From Persicaria tinctoria (lineage: Eukaryota; Streptophyta; Magnoliopsida; Caryophyllales; Polygonaceae), in the NCBI GenBank assembly GCA_037127255.1, contig JBANSL010000014.1:64433646-64497645 (forward strand): 64,000 nucleotides of DNA. Reading direction: 5' to 3'. The first letter of the stretch is position 1. The number at the start of each line of letters is the position of its first letter. Made by a program: the position numbers and the translations under genes. The notes under the pieces are model-generated. The model ran no database searches. It had not been told where the DNA came from and was given only the letters and a program-made list of their open reading frames with translations. Shown here piece after piece: positions 1-12,485 of this stretch.

Positions 1-35
1 CAGGCCCACTACATCAAGACCAAACAAGAAAACAG

Positions 36-332
36 TCACATGCTCGTACGAACCTCTTTCAAATGCCGCTGAATTTGTGGCTTTTGCGAGTCCTTTAGTA
101 ATTTAATGGCCCTAACTCTCCAAGAATTTCTAGACAGAGCTTTGTCAAACTTCTGGCCAGCAAGTGAATCATACACACCCATCAATCCATCATGCCTAAA
201 GCCTTGTGAATGGAATATATTAATAAAGTCCCTAAACACTACAAAAATCAGATAAAACATGTCCAAACAAATCAAAGATATAGAAAATGTAACAATAATT
301 AACACTACTACAAAAATGGCTAAATAACCCAT
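36..332 (-). other. Unidentified open frame next to a CACTA-like end
   Basis: An open frame of 98 codons. Its N-terminal third is hydrophobic, and the rest reads like ordinary coding sequence, with a segment containing FDKALSRNSWRVRAIKLLKD. I do not recognise the family. The hydrophobic start comes from sequence at and beyond the CACTA-like terminus at 303, so only the part below about 300 could be a genuine exon. It may be a fragment of a host gene or transposon protein that continues to the left of the window. Whether it is translated at all is uncertain. Confidence 0.15.
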
Positions 333-544
333 AGCATATAACCCGGGCGTGTCTTACCTGGGTTATAAAGTGGGAAAACCGAGAAAAAAAAATTCAGATT
401 ACCTTTATATACCGGGTAGAGTGATGTCCGGTGTATAAAAAGCCCTTTTTTAATCAAATAACCCTAATCATAAACGCCCGGGTTATATTATTAAAAACAT
501 ATTCCCCTGAATCCGGGTTATTTGGCCGTTCTAATTTTCGGATA

Positions 545-1260
545 AAATAGAAAACTAAACCCGTCAATTCTTGTTCACCGTCTCCTCCCTTCTCTCTAGT
601 CGTTCCTTCGGCTCCAGTTCATCGCCTCCAATTCACCGCCGTCAAGTTCGTACCTCCTCCGACTCCCTCTTCCCTTCTCAATCCTTTCGGTCTTCTCTGT
701 CATTTCCCCCTCTTTCTCTGTTGCTGCGACCTCGCCTCCAGTTCAGCGGTACCACGAACCGCATCGAGCAGTTGCTGCATCAATTCAGGCATCGAGACAT
801 CAAAGGTATGTGTTTTTAATTGTTTTTCTTACTCTTTTGTGTTAAGATTTAGTTGAAATTATGGTTGATTCCACTCTAAAATCGCTCGCCTTTTGCAACC
901 TCGACTCGGCGCTCGCCCTTATTGTTTCTTTCCGGCGCTCACTGCTCGACTTTAAGGTATGTTGTTGCCTCTATTGTTGCTACTTTCTTGACTCTCTATT
1001 GCTACTTTTATCCCTTACCAAATTCCCATTCACCAGCAGATTGCTCACTACTGCTGGACTCTCTATTGCTACTGTCATCTATTTGCTACGGTCATTCCGC
1101 TCTAGAATTGCTCCCGTTCTCGACTTTATGTTGCTGCCTGGACGAATTGCATCCCATCTTTGTTGAATTGTTGTCTCAATTGAACAATTGAGAATACAAA
1201 AGGTATGTTCTTCAATGCTTTTCTTACTCTATTGTGTTTAGATTTAGGTTAAATTTTGGT
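545..1260 (+). other. UTR/exon-like C/T-rich segment with repeated splice-donor context
   Basis: This stretch is rich in TCC/CTC triplets, like a plant 5' UTR or first exon. Two related blocks each end in AAAG followed by GTATGT and then a similar intron-like sequence (about 806-870 and 1200-1265), which suggests an internal duplication. Short open frames exist on the plus strand, but none resembles a known protein. The likeliest reading is host-gene leader sequence captured or transcribed within the surrounding CACTA-like element. Confidence 0.25.
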
Positions 1261-1643
1261 TAATTTGGGATGAATTTGTGCTGAAATTATGTTGAAATAA
1301 TGGTTGATTAGGGTTATATGTGTTGATGTGGTTTGATTGTGATGAGTTAGGATTTTAGGTTTAGCCTTGATCTCCCAAGGGGAGATGCTCTTTGATGTTT
1401 TTTCATCCAATGAGTTTAGATAGTTGCTAAACCTAAGGAAGGGCATTAATACATTTCAATGTATGTAAATAAAAGCAACTTTTTCCCCTTTCAGTACTCG
1501 AATATTTTACAAACCATTTAACCCAGAAAATCACATCAAGACCAAAAGATTTATAACTTAATAAAATACTTTGATAATGTCATAAGCCTAAAACTACGTT
1601 ATCCATAACACACTCGTAATAGGCCATCCAATTTTCTCATTTG

Positions 1644-1942
1644 GGATAAAAGAATTTCTGATCGATCAATTTACAAAGGAAGCTCTTGGTTGGAATTTGG
1701 ATGATAAAAATTTCAACAATGGAATTTTAGATTGCAAATAGGGTGGATAAAAGAATTTCTGATCATATTAGAAACACATGGAGTGGATAAAAGAATTGCA
1801 AATGGAGTATTTTACTGAAATATCCCATTCATATTAGAAACACATGGAGTGGATAAAAGAATTTCTGATCAATTTACAAAGGAAGCTCTTGATTGGACTT
1901 TGGATGATAAAAATTTCAACAATGGAATTTTAGATTGCAAAT
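1644..1942. repeat. Direct repeat of about 95 bp, two copies
   Basis: The block at 1644-1739 recurs at 1851-1942 with few differences; both start GGATAAAAGAATTTCTGATC. The spacer carries a further partial copy (around 1764-1798 and 1830-1864) of the ACACATGGAGTGGATAAAAG segment. It looks like a local duplication, with no coding potential. Confidence 0.7.
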
Positions 1943-3540
1943 GACATTTAACTCAGCCAACGAAGTGAACAAAAGCTGGCACAAAAACATGAAACATGAC
2001 AAACATAATATTCACGATCCACATCTACAAATTGCATATACCAAGAAAGAAAAAAAGCATTTAAGAAACAAAATCACCAAGAGAATACAACAAGAAGAAC
2101 GCAGTACCAACTTCTCCAGAAGCTTCTTTCCATGACAATTTGTCAAATATATTATATGGCTCCCAAGTCCTACCCTACCAATAAATTTTAACTCTAGTTT
2201 GTTTATATTTTACGCTAACACAATCAGCCACACAAGCCTATAACGGAAGCTAGCTAGCAACCAATGATCCATACTGCTACTTATATATGCAACTGTACAT
2301 AAACAGCACCGCAAGTATCTAACCCTACTGTAAAGTCTATCACTAATCACTAATATTATCCCACACTAACTCTTACGTGCGTCTACCCCTACTCATTAAT
2401 CATAGTATAACAAATAAAATTATGAATCAATTAAGTTTGTTGAGTAGTACCATTATCTAGCATGATATACACTAAAATCATTTTGCAACGAACACCTACC
2501 TTACTACCTAAATAGGTTTTAGTCAGTATATAAACTACTATACCTACTAACCAAACAAGTTACTGCCGAGTTATGCAAAAGAAGATGTAGCAATAAATCA
2601 TTGTGTGGATGTACTGCCCACAATAAACCATCATCCTGAGAATGAAAACATGCTTTGTATAATCAACTTGGTAAGCCTATTTGGATTTAGGATGTATCTC
2701 ATGCCCATGAGAATGAGATTATCACTATCAGTAAAGGGTAACAAGTTAAAAAAACTACACACAATATATAAAATAATTACACCGAGTCTATAAACATGCT
2801 AGCTGGAAGCTAGAGAGAAAGGAAGTAGATAGCTGACATGACCTTTGGCTGTGGGAAAGGTTTGTGACATTCTTTAATCCGTTCGAGTCCCAATTCTCTA
2901 TGAAACATGACCAGTTGGAATTTGATCGTATTAGCTTACTCTAGATATCTTGTGAGTTGTGATTATGGATATCTATTTATAGACCCTGTTTTATTTGTGC
3001 ACTATGCCAAGGAAATGAGAACTCTTCGCTTGGTAATAGTGATCGATGTTTTTTATGTAAGTTATCTTGGTTTCCTAACATTTTAATTTTCAATTGAAGG
3101 TGCCTATAAACTACCTATTGGGAAAGTCGGAAAAGATGCTCAATTACAACTGGTTTAGATGATGTTGATGGTGGGTCTGTTAAAAGGGCATATGCCATCT
3201 CAAATAATGATGCAGCAAAGGCACCGAGATTGTTGAGGGGATCGAGGACTTATACGTAAATGATATGGTATCTCATGGTCTCCACTCCCCATCCTTCTGT
3301 TGACCCTGAGATAAGTTGCAACCTGTGGACGTATAGTCATATATAGATGGTTTAAATTGTTATAGTTTGTTTTGACAGTCATATAAAGATGATTTAAATT
3401 GTTATAGTTTTTTTTGACAAAGATTTAAATTGTTATAGTTGCTTCTATATGTATTGGGAAATTTATCTTAATGTTTTATGTTTTTATATAAAAGAGTTTT
3501 CTAGCTATTTCGTAATGAACCCAAGAAGAAAATCATAGGG
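1943..3540. other. No gene seen
   Basis: AT-rich sequence without a convincing open frame. The only structure noticed is three short imperfect copies of a TTTAAATTGTTATAGTT segment at about 3345-3440. Confidence 0.5.
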
Positions 3541-3859
3541 GTTCTATCCGGTTCAACTGAACCGTGTAGAAGACCCCTTTTTTTTGAAAAAAAAGTAGAC
3601 TTTATAACCCGGATCTATAAGGTCCGGCATATAATGATGAACTTTATAACCCGGATGTTCAATAAATCCAGAAAATATACATAGAAAAAAATAACCCGGA
3701 TATTTTAACATCCAGGTTATATTGTTACACCAAATATATCGGACTTTTCGGTGTATAAAGTGAGTGGATAACCGGATTTGGCAAATCAAATAACCCGGGT
3801 GGTCGGTCCGGGTTATATAGTGTACTAAGAATATAACCCGCTGACCATTAACCCGGACA

Positions 3860-6464
3860 AATTTTGCAGGAAGGCAATAATTTACCTTCAGAGCAATTGT
3901 CGATTTCTGGATGATGAATGAAACATCTCCATCAATGCAAGTTAACGTTGAATTTATAAATTTCTGTTAAGCATGCACGGTATGCATGAGCTTGGACTAC
4001 AATAGACAATAAGAGCACATGTAGTCCTTTTCAACACCATCTGCAACTAGCTATACAGGTTACCTTCAAAAGCACACGTTGAATTTAACGACTTTTGTTA
4101 TAAAAAAAGAAGCAACTAGCTATACAGGTTACCTTCAAAAGCTTCCTCAAGATTGGAATCTTGGTGAAGTTTCCCCTACATTTCCTTATCAATGAATGGA
4201 GCATTTGTAGACCTAGAAAATAAAAAGGAATACTCCTTTGGTGAATATAAAAGGAAGCGACACCTTTTGTACATCTGAAATAACTAATAGGAAGCAAAAC
4301 TTTTTGCTCAAAGCCAAAAATCACTCAATAAAAACAGACAGAGAGACAGGGAAGAGATGAAAAGGATTTCCTCAATATATTATCAAGTGTTCAAATAAAT
4401 TATGCGGACTAGGTTAGAGCACAAAATAAAGTGCAAATGCTTGAGCAGTTATGGAGCTAGCCAGAAAGGTTTCAAACTAACAAATCATTCTGTTCTTTAA
4501 TTTTTGGTTCATAGCTAATCAATTCTATGAAGTGATTGTGTGGCAATCAATTCTATGAAGTGATTGTGTGGCACAATGCACACCTGAGTCCACTGCACTC
4601 TTTGCAGATAAGAAGACGAGAGACTTACCATCTGATTTCAAACTGTGAAGGTCCCAGAGAAGCTATTTGGTATAACAAGTACATATGAGATGATTTTTTT
4701 TAATGAAAGAAAGGATTAGTAAGACATACAGCTTTTTAAAAAGCATTAATAAGAAAGTTACTTGAAGGAGCTTCATGGAAGCTCAAAACTTTCAAGTAAG
4801 ACCAAATGTAGCTTGCCTATTCAACCTGAGCAAATGTTGAAGTTTTCATGGATATGATGTACATTAGAAGCATCTTCTGACAGTTACAACTGGACAGTAA
4901 GAGTTGAAAAAAACATGGAATTCCCAATCAATTCATGCAATATTATTCATTATGGATGTACATCCATGTGGCTTCAATTAAAGCAATCTGATGATGACAA
5001 TCAGGATAAATGAGTTTAGCCATCCAGATGAAACTGTTGACCCACATATTTTGATTCATTATTTTTGACACTACATTCAGAGGGGGAAAAATATAAGAGC
5101 TCTGATCAGAGAACATGGAAAAAAAATGTACATTGGTTCACTAATACTTGGCATTCCAGGTGAAACATAGTAAGTAACCTGGTTGTAGATTCAGTGGATT
5201 CCAACTTGCCAAAAGACATGGGACTGAATACAGACCGCATAGGTTCACTCATAACTAAGAGCAAAACATTCCACTTCCCCTCAGACAATTCATGTAAAAT
5301 AAAGCTTTAACCAATGGAGGAGATAAGTTGAAAATATGGAAAACTACACAAACATTAAACAAAAAGTAATTATTACCTTCAAATCTTCCATACCAAGCTC
5401 TCGAAGGCGGCCCACAAGCTAACCAGTTTATTTGGAGGATGATTACCTATGAAGGATACAAACAACAAAAGCAACAATAGAGAGATGGTCATTAGAGATC
5501 TGAAAATGTGGATAATATATTACACAACCATGTGAAGAGAAGAACTGAATAGCTATAAGGCAGACCTAGATAGCACAGTCGACTCCTCTCTCTCCGTGAT
5601 TAGTGAATTTGGGATTCTATCAATTGCAAAACCTCCATTACTCAATCTGTTCTCATTTAGGAACCACTAAATTTAGGCCGTCTATGCATTGGACCCCAAA
5701 AAGATGTCAGAAATCAGAAACTCATATAAACCTAAGAACCCTAGAAAAACAATCATGTACACATGAACTGAACTGTAGCAAAACAACAGAGCATTACGAA
5801 CCTAATTCGTTGGTTAGAACAGCAGCTTGAAGAATCGAAAGTAGGTGATAGGTGCGCTGCACATCTTCGTCTCCAATTGACTGCCAGAAAAGGAAGAAAG
5901 AGATAGACATTGCAGACCGGTGACAATAGTTCGGCTAAGGCAACTAGGCTGGAGTCGCATCTCGATCTAGATCTGGTTATACAGGGAGAACTCTGTCACC
6001 TTCATCACCCGTCGGCGCCGTCTTTTATCCCCATTGCCAGTTGGGACGAGAAAGGTCGAACTCCGGCGCCAACGTCGACCAATGGTCATTGAAGAGTCGC
6101 CAGACAGCAAGAGGGGGTAGTTTGAGGGGGCAAAAGCAGCGAGTGCGGATAGAGCGAATGGGAGGTAACTGAGTTCGCAGATCTGGAGAGAGCGATCCCG
6201 AGGGGAGGATGAGCGGGACTGCGGGAACTCATGGAGGCGCAAAACAGGCGAGGGGAAGAGAAGGAGGTCTGAGATTCGGAGCTCGATTTTGGGCTCTTCC
6301 ATGGCAGAAAAAGAGAGAGAGCGAATAACAGAGGGAGAACGAATGGGTTGAAGGGGAGGACACCATGGGAGCTTTAAGATTTCAGATCTGAGTTTGAGGG
6401 GTGTGTGAACGGGAGAGAGGGAAGAGATGTCTGAGGTGTGTAAGGGAAGCGGCAATGGATCCAA
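3860..6464 (-). pseudogene. Possible spliced gene fragment on the minus strand, unidentified
   Basis: Several minus-strand blocks look like exons, with an AG acceptor and a GTA or GTAAGT donor. The clearest is a 14-codon exon near 5385-5426 (LVGRLRELGMEDLK, flanked by TTAG and GTAATA). Others are near 3885-3945, 4145-4200, 4625-4680 and 5155-5290. A GC-rich leader-like open frame occupies 5967-6464. A segment with one of the splice donors is duplicated (around 4043-4073 and 4104-4143). I could not join the exons into a recognisable protein. It lies just left of a CACTA-like terminus and may be host sequence captured by that element, or a genuine but unrecognised gene. Confidence 0.25.
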
Positions 6465-6542
6465 TCTAGGTTATGGTTACTTTGTAAATTATTAGTAATA
6501 TATTTCTATTAAATTATAAAAATCATAAATAAATAAAGTTAA

Positions 6543-6756
6543 CTTCGGTCCTACAACTACCGTAGCTAAGCTATGATAAAAACCAAATCAATGGCTACGG
6601 CAAGCCTTGCCGTTGCTACTAGGGGTGGCAAAATCAACTCAATAGCTACGACAATCTTTGTCGTTGCTACCAAGGGTGGCAAAAGGTATCAATTGCCACG
6701 CCAACTCCCTGCCGAAGCTAGAGAGTGTGGAAAATTTCATTTTTTTTTTTGTAGTG
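6543..6756 (-). mobile_element. CACTA-type transposon terminus with subterminal repeats
   Basis: On the minus strand the element begins CACTACAAAAAAAAAAATG at 6756. Within the next 210 bp there are three copies of a subterminal motif built from a TTGCCGTAGC-like core and a GGTAGCAACGGCAAG-like core separated by GTGGC blocks. This architecture is characteristic of CACTA elements. The motif differs from the ATAACCCGG repeats at 303-540 and 3600-3860, so this is a second element. Its other end was not found in the window. The three bases following the terminus are GAG, the expected site-duplication copy. Confidence 0.55.
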
Positions 6757-7828
6757 GAGTGAGATATAGCAATCTCCCTACCAACCTTCTGTAGAGATCA
6801 GGATGAGCAATAGGATCCCCAATAGATGCTGAGAGTTTGGTACCATGTTGCATTGGGAAATCAGCTACCTTACAAGCTTCCATCTGTGCATCCTTGAGAA
6901 TATCCAATATGTATTTCCTCTGATTCAAAAGAATTCCAGTAGATGATCTTGAAATTTCCATGTCAAGGAAGTATCTAGCCACACCTAAGTCCTTGATAGT
7001 GAATGTAGAGTGTAAAACAGATTTGGTTTGACTTATCTCTGAACTGGAATTGCCCATTAGTAGCATATCATCAACATATACTAAGGCAATTGTGATTTCA
7101 GCCCCAACTGTCTTGACAAATAGAGAATAGTCATGCTTTGATTGACTGTACCCCTTCCTGATTAGAAATTTTGTCAACTCATGATTCCATTGCCTACTAG
7201 CTTGCTTGAGTCCATATAGAGATCTGTTAAGCCTACACACCTTGCCAGGCTCAATGTCATACCCTACAAGAGCTTGCATATAAACTTCCTCTTCTAGATA
7301 GCCATGTAAGAAGGCATTGTTGACATCTAATTGATGTAGCACCCAACCTTTAGTAACTGCAATTGATAGGATGATTCTGATTGTAGTAAGCTTAGCAACC
7401 GGAGAAAAAGTTTGTTTGTAATCCTTGTCCTTGACTTGATTATAACCTTTGGCCACTAACCTGGCCTTGAACCTTTCAATACTACCATCAACCTTATACT
7501 TGATTTTGAAAATCCATTTAGAGACAATAGCCTTTTTACCCGGAGGTAAAGGAGTAACAGACCAAGTTTTATTTTTCTCAAGGGCAGCTAGTTCAGATTG
7601 CATAGCTTCTTCCCAGTGAGGAATGCCTTTAGCCTGATTGTATGTCCTAGGTTCAAATGTATCACACATATGAACAAATGAGTGGATATAATCTGCAGAC
7701 AAATGAGCAAGATGTTTAGTTGAAAATACTGCAAATGTCTGGCTGCTAGACTCAGAAGCTGCAGTGTTGTGATGCCTTGAGGGTAGCCCTGAGCAAATGT
7801 AGTCATTGAACCTAGCAGGCCTGTGAAT
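6757..7828 (-). pseudogene. Ty1/copia reverse transcriptase domain, truncated before RNase H
   Basis: The RT domain of the copia polyprotein, in the same frame as the integrase upstream. It opens after the nonsense codon at 7829-7831 and contains WVLHQLDVNNAFLHGYLEEE, SLYGLKQASRQW and the catalytic YVDD box (ALVYVDDMLLMG). The fold is complete through YRRLVGRLLYLT, where the next residues should lead into the connection and RNase H domains. Instead the sequence changes at 6756-6760 into the terminus of a CACTA element. The RNase H, polypurine tract and 3' LTR of this copia are therefore absent here. The element cannot be autonomous. Confidence 0.9.
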
Positions 7829-10183
7829 TTAACGTTTTCCCTGGGCAATGGGCTGATCAGAAGCAAATATAACTGGAGGTAAGGACTCTGGAGATGAACT
7901 GGGCATACTATCTTCAACCACCAAGTCAGAAGTGTTTGATCCAATGCCATCCAAGTGTCCTGAATTCCCATGGGTAGGTGATCTTACTGAAATGTCATTT
8001 CCATGCATACATGAGATACCCAAATCCTCCCCATTACTCACATTAGTATGAAGAAAACACCTATCAGACACTGAGCTGTTCTTTTGTAGAGTGACTGGTA
8101 AATCAGAATTTCTGTAAGGAAAGACATCCTCAACAAACTTAACACGTCTGCTCACTATAATAGCCTTTTTTGAAAGATCAAACAATTTAAAAGCCTTTTG
8201 GCCAGGAGGGTACCCAAGGAAAATGCACTTCCTTGAAATGGTACCAAGCTTATCTCTATAGTCATTTGGCTGTATAGCATAACACAAGCAACCAATAGTC
8301 CTAAGGTTGTCAATAGAAGGACTTTCATGGAATAGAATCTCAAAAGGAGATTTCCAGTAAAGCACAGAAGAAGGCATCTTGTTGATCAGATGAGTTGCAC
8401 TTAAAACACACTCACCCCAAAACTCCACAGGCAGGCCAGCATGTTGCCTAATAGCTCGAGCAGTCTCAATCAAATGTCTATGCTTGTGCTCAACTCTGCC
8501 ATTTTGCTCATGAACACCAGGAGCTGACTTTTGATGAATAATTTCTTTATCTAAAAACAAATTAGAGCAACCTTTCTGTGTAAATTCAGTCCCATTATCA
8601 GTTCTGACCCTCTTAACCTTCACTTGAAACTGATTCTCAACCATATTGAGAAACCCAGTTATGACTCTTAACACTTGCATCTTGTCTTGAAGGAGATAAA
8701 CCCAAGTAGTTCTAGAGTGATCATCTAGCATGGTAAGGAAATACCTTGCACCACACAAAGATGGTGTCCTGTAAGGACCCTAAAGATCCATATGAACCAA
8801 TTCAAAGCAACTGTCAGCCATAGAATCACGTCTAGAGAAAGGCAGCTTATGACATTTAGTAAGATCACAAGTTTCACAAACAAAATCATTCAAACCATCT
8901 TGATTACAACCACCAATATGTCTCATTTTAGACACATACAAATGCCCAAGTCTGGCATGTAAAGTATGTAAGCTAATCACTTTATTACACCCATGTTCAG
9001 CATGCTTCAAAGCCATCTGCTTGTAACCATCCAAGTGGTGTTGTACATCTCCATGTGATCTGATTAGGTACAGACCACCCTCCTCATTTCCTCGAGCAAA
9101 TACTTTGCTAGTTGTAGGGTCCTGTAACCAACAGGATTCCCCATTAAAACTGAATTCCAACTTTTGTAAATGCAGTACTTTGGACACTAAAAGCAGATTA
9201 TGTCTAAACTGAGGGACATAGAGAACATTGTGCAACTGCAAATTATCATTCAACCAAACTATCCCAAACTGACTAACATCAATATTAGACCCATCCGGCA
9301 GCCCAAGAGAAATCATATTTGACAAATTTTCTAAATGAGAGAAGACAGATTTATCAAACACTATGTGATCAGTAGCACCTGAATAAACTATCCAGGTATG
9401 CTTATCTGCTTTATTAGCACCAATAAGAAAAGATACACTCAAAGTACCTGCAAAATGCACTGTGGCTTGATTAGTTGAGCTGTCATATTGCTCCATCTTG
9501 CCTTTACCCTTCATCATCTTCAAAACCTCATTGAAGATTGCATTAACCATAGCTGGATCAAGCCTAGACTCATTCCCATTGCCATCAATGGGGTTGTCAT
9601 ATTGAGGAGTCTCCAGATGAGCAGCAAATCTCCCACCTTGTCTAGGCTTATCATCCTCTCTAGGCCCTCTATAGCATTCTGGATAGCCAACTAACTTGAA
9701 GCAAAATTCCTTAGTATGTCCTTTTTCATTGCAACGATCACATTTCCTGTCATACTTAGCTCTCTTGTAATCAGTCTTGCCTTGATCATTACTCATGTAC
9801 TGGTCATTACTCCTGTACTGATCATTGTTTCTGTACTGGTCTTTCCTCCCCCGATTGAATCTATTCACAACATTGGCCTCACTTTCACCAAAATTCTGAT
9901 TGATCATAGCAAGCACACTGCTCTCTTCTGTAATAGCAGAGGTAACTCCCTTTGATCTCTCTATTTGAGTTTCCATTTGAAAAGCTTTGTTCAATCCAGG
10001 CATAGGATCTTTAGATAGCACATTGCTCCTTAGAGGTTCAAACACCTCATTCAACCCCATGAGGAACTGCATAACCTTTGTCTTTTCCTCTCTTTCAACT
10101 ATACGTTTCAACACACCACAATTGCACTGATTATAACCTCCACAAGTGCAGCGTGGTAAAGCATCAAGAAACAACAATTCATC
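7829..10183 (-). pseudogene. Ty1/copia late Gag, zinc knuckle, protease and integrase
   Basis: A continuation of the Gag frame after the stop at 10184. In order it shows the end of Gag, a CCHC zinc knuckle (CDRCNEKGHTKEFC), an aspartic protease, a GAG-pre-integrase segment (LHARLGHL) and an integrase core with DDHSRTTWVYL, RTDNGTEF and the Glu-bearing region near EQNGRVEHKHR. The protease active site reads WIVYSGATDH, where copia proteases have Asp-Ser-Gly, so the catalytic Asp is replaced by Tyr. A TAG at 8780-8782 separates pre-integrase from integrase, in a context (DL*GPY) that is normally Trp. The frame ends at a TAA (7829-7831) upstream of RT. No frameshift is present in the whole polyprotein. 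Confidence 0.9.
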
Positions 10184-10783
10184 CTAGATCTTCTTGAGTT
10201 TGCCAAAGTAGGCTCCAACAGACATATTTTCTTGTTTCAGATTGCTAAGATCTCTTCTAAGCTGAAAGATTAGTGGATCATTGGTTTCATAGAACCTTTC
10301 TTTGATATCATTCCATAATTCCCTAGACGATTGTACATACATGAATGTTTCAGCTACCTCGCTAGTCATTGAATTAATCAGCCAACATTTCACCATATAA
10401 TCCGCTCTTAGCCATTTTTCATAGTCATCACTATCTTCTGCAAGCATGACACAACTCTCAATTATGAAGCCGAGTTTTGCCTTTGCACCTAAGGCCATGT
10501 TAACTCCTCGGCTCCAACCGGTAAAGTCCAATCCATTGAACACCGTGGATACCAACTGCATCCCTGGGTGATCAGAATTGGACAAGTACAAAGGATTGTA
10601 ATGAATGTTACCTAATCCTTGAGCAAGATCCCCAAATTGGACGCCATGGACACCGAGATTGATTCCTCTGCCAGCTGTTGGAGGCGTCAATGTCACAAAC
10701 GGACCAGATCCTCTGCCGCCACCATGTCCAGTGCCAGATCCTTGGCTCTGCGCATTACTCCCTGTATTTCAACGTCCAGCCAT
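10184..10783 (-). pseudogene. Ty1/copia Gag N-terminal part
   Basis: Gag region of the minus-strand copia. The likely original start is the ATG at 10781-10783, in frame with the rest. Its fifth codon is now TGA, so translation would have to restart at 10696. The segment FTGWSRGVNMALGAKAKLGF and the helical region that follows match plant copia Gag. The frame is closed by TAG at 10184-10186 in the context LKKI*DEL, normally KIWDEL, so another Trp codon has been lost. Gag would package the element RNA in virus-like particles; this copy is dead. Confidence 0.85.
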
Positions 10784-11140
10784 TAGTAATTGATCAACGA
10801 CGAAACAACAATTTTCAGAAATGCAGAAAACACTCCAACAATGGCGATCGAATCAACAGAAACGAAATCCGACTTTCACCGTAGCTCTTAGTGGAAATCG
10901 ACATCATGAACTCAATCAAACATCAAAACAAGATTCAATTGAATCGAATTGGAAAACTATGAAAAGAGAGTGTTTGGTTTTACAGCAACAAAAATCCCAA
11001 TTCTGTAACAACCCAGAAACAACCTTTCCCGCCTATTTGAGCGGCTGGGAATTGAAGGTGAAATTACCATTTTGCCCTTTAGTCTTAGATCCACTAAAAT
11101 GCACATGTAATGCTATGTACATGTAGTCCTACATTGTGTC
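10784..11140 (-). mobile_element. Probable 5' leader/LTR region of the minus-strand copia
   Basis: Sequence upstream of Gag with no coding match. Its position fits the untranslated leader and 5' LTR of the copia element. I could not define LTR ends because the 3' LTR is missing, and I saw no clear initiator-tRNA primer-binding site. The boundaries are guesses. Confidence 0.3.
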
Positions 11141-12485
11141 ATTGTGTGTATAACGGTTAATGCTAAAATTAATTAAGATTTAACTTAAAACTATATTTTT
11201 TTTATTAATATAATTTTATTTAAAATTAGTCTCATACTTACATTTAAAAAATTATGAAAATTAATATTTGGGCGAAATATCAATATAGATGATTAAAAAA
11301 ATTATTACTGTATGTTTTAAGAGAAATTGCACATGAACAAAATTTTAATCAATCTTAAGAGAAAATGACATATTAACAAAATGTTTTAAATACAGGGGGG
11401 GATTGGAGAAAGACCTACCATGCACATGCACCGGTTTTTGCTGTATTCAATTTCATAGCATCAAAAACAGTTTAGTGTAGCGTGTGGACTCATGTGGAGT
11501 AGTTATGAAAGTAGTTGTCTAAGAGCGCACACAGTTTTTTCTTGGGGATTAAAGTAAGAATTTGATATTAGATAAGGCTGATTCTCGATAAATCGATAAG
11601 TTAACCGGAAAAAAAATCGTCTAACATACAATACAAAATTAGAAAAGGGAGCAATAAAACATAATGTGCGTATTTTACAACAGAACGAAACTAAAATAGA
11701 CAAATCTCAAACTAGGAAGTTGGGGACGTAAACTAAGAACGAAGTTAAGCATCATCAAGAAGGAGCACCGCTGACCAGTGATACATCATGAATCTCCTGT
11801 GAGCATCTCCATAGTTCGATACGCTCTTGGAGTCTCCGTGCTCTCTTGAATCTCTCTCCCTCACCCTCAACACCCCCCCCCCCCCCTCCCCCTCTCTCTC
11901 AAATCCCTCTCATTATGTTGGAAACGAGCTTGACTTGAGTGTAAACGAGCTCAAGCACCCTTCTTAGCTTGCGGAGTACCTATTTGAGTTCATTTTCATA
12001 TGGAGCCCGAGACCGAGCTCAACTTATTTACAAACGAGCTGGTCTTGAACACAAGGTACTTGTGCTCGTTTTCTCGTATATGACCCCATACTCATCTAAT
12101 TATTACTCTTCTTATCTTATTTTCATGTAAAAATGAGTATTATGTTATCATTTAGATTCATAAAGCTTTTGTATAATATTTTTTTTTCATATAAAATAAA
12201 TTATATTCCATTTATCTTATATAATCTTATATCAAACGAGCATTACATTAAAATCAGATACAGAATACGATATAATCATTACTCATTTGGCGAAACACGC
12301 CGTTTTACTATTTGCACACGCTTTATTAGGGGATAAAAAAATATCTGGTTTTTAAATAATTTTTTATTTAACAATTTCATAGTTACTATTAATAAGTACG
12401 AACTTGTAAATTTTTTTATATAAAAAGATCAATATTTTATATAGTTTTTAACATTATAAAAAGTGTACATAAACTGTAAACGATA
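11141..12485. other. AT-rich non-coding stretch
   Basis: No gene seen. It holds a cytosine run near 11872-11886 followed by CT-rich sequence, and at 11925-12075 a cluster of AACGAGCT-type repeats reminiscent of degraded hAT-type MITEs. Confidence 0.5.

Larger units (their letters stand above)
303..3870. mobile_element. Candidate CACTA-like (En/Spm) element, degenerate
   Basis: The left end reads CACTACTACAAAAATGGC at 303, which looks like a CACTA terminus. It is followed to about 540 by several short repeats containing ATAACCCGG or its complement. A second cluster of the same motif, mostly in the opposite orientation, lies at 3600-3860. Inverted clusters of one subterminal motif are typical of CACTA elements. 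No matching CACTA terminus is visible at the right end, so the right boundary is approximate. No TNP2-type transposase is visible inside. The interior holds gene-like C/T-rich sequence (550-1250), a direct repeat and nondescript AT-rich DNA. Confidence 0.4.

Noticed and set aside
303..6756. One single CACTA element spanning 303-6756
   Set aside because: The two tips carry unrelated subterminal repeats and the flanking triplets differ (TAA versus GAG).
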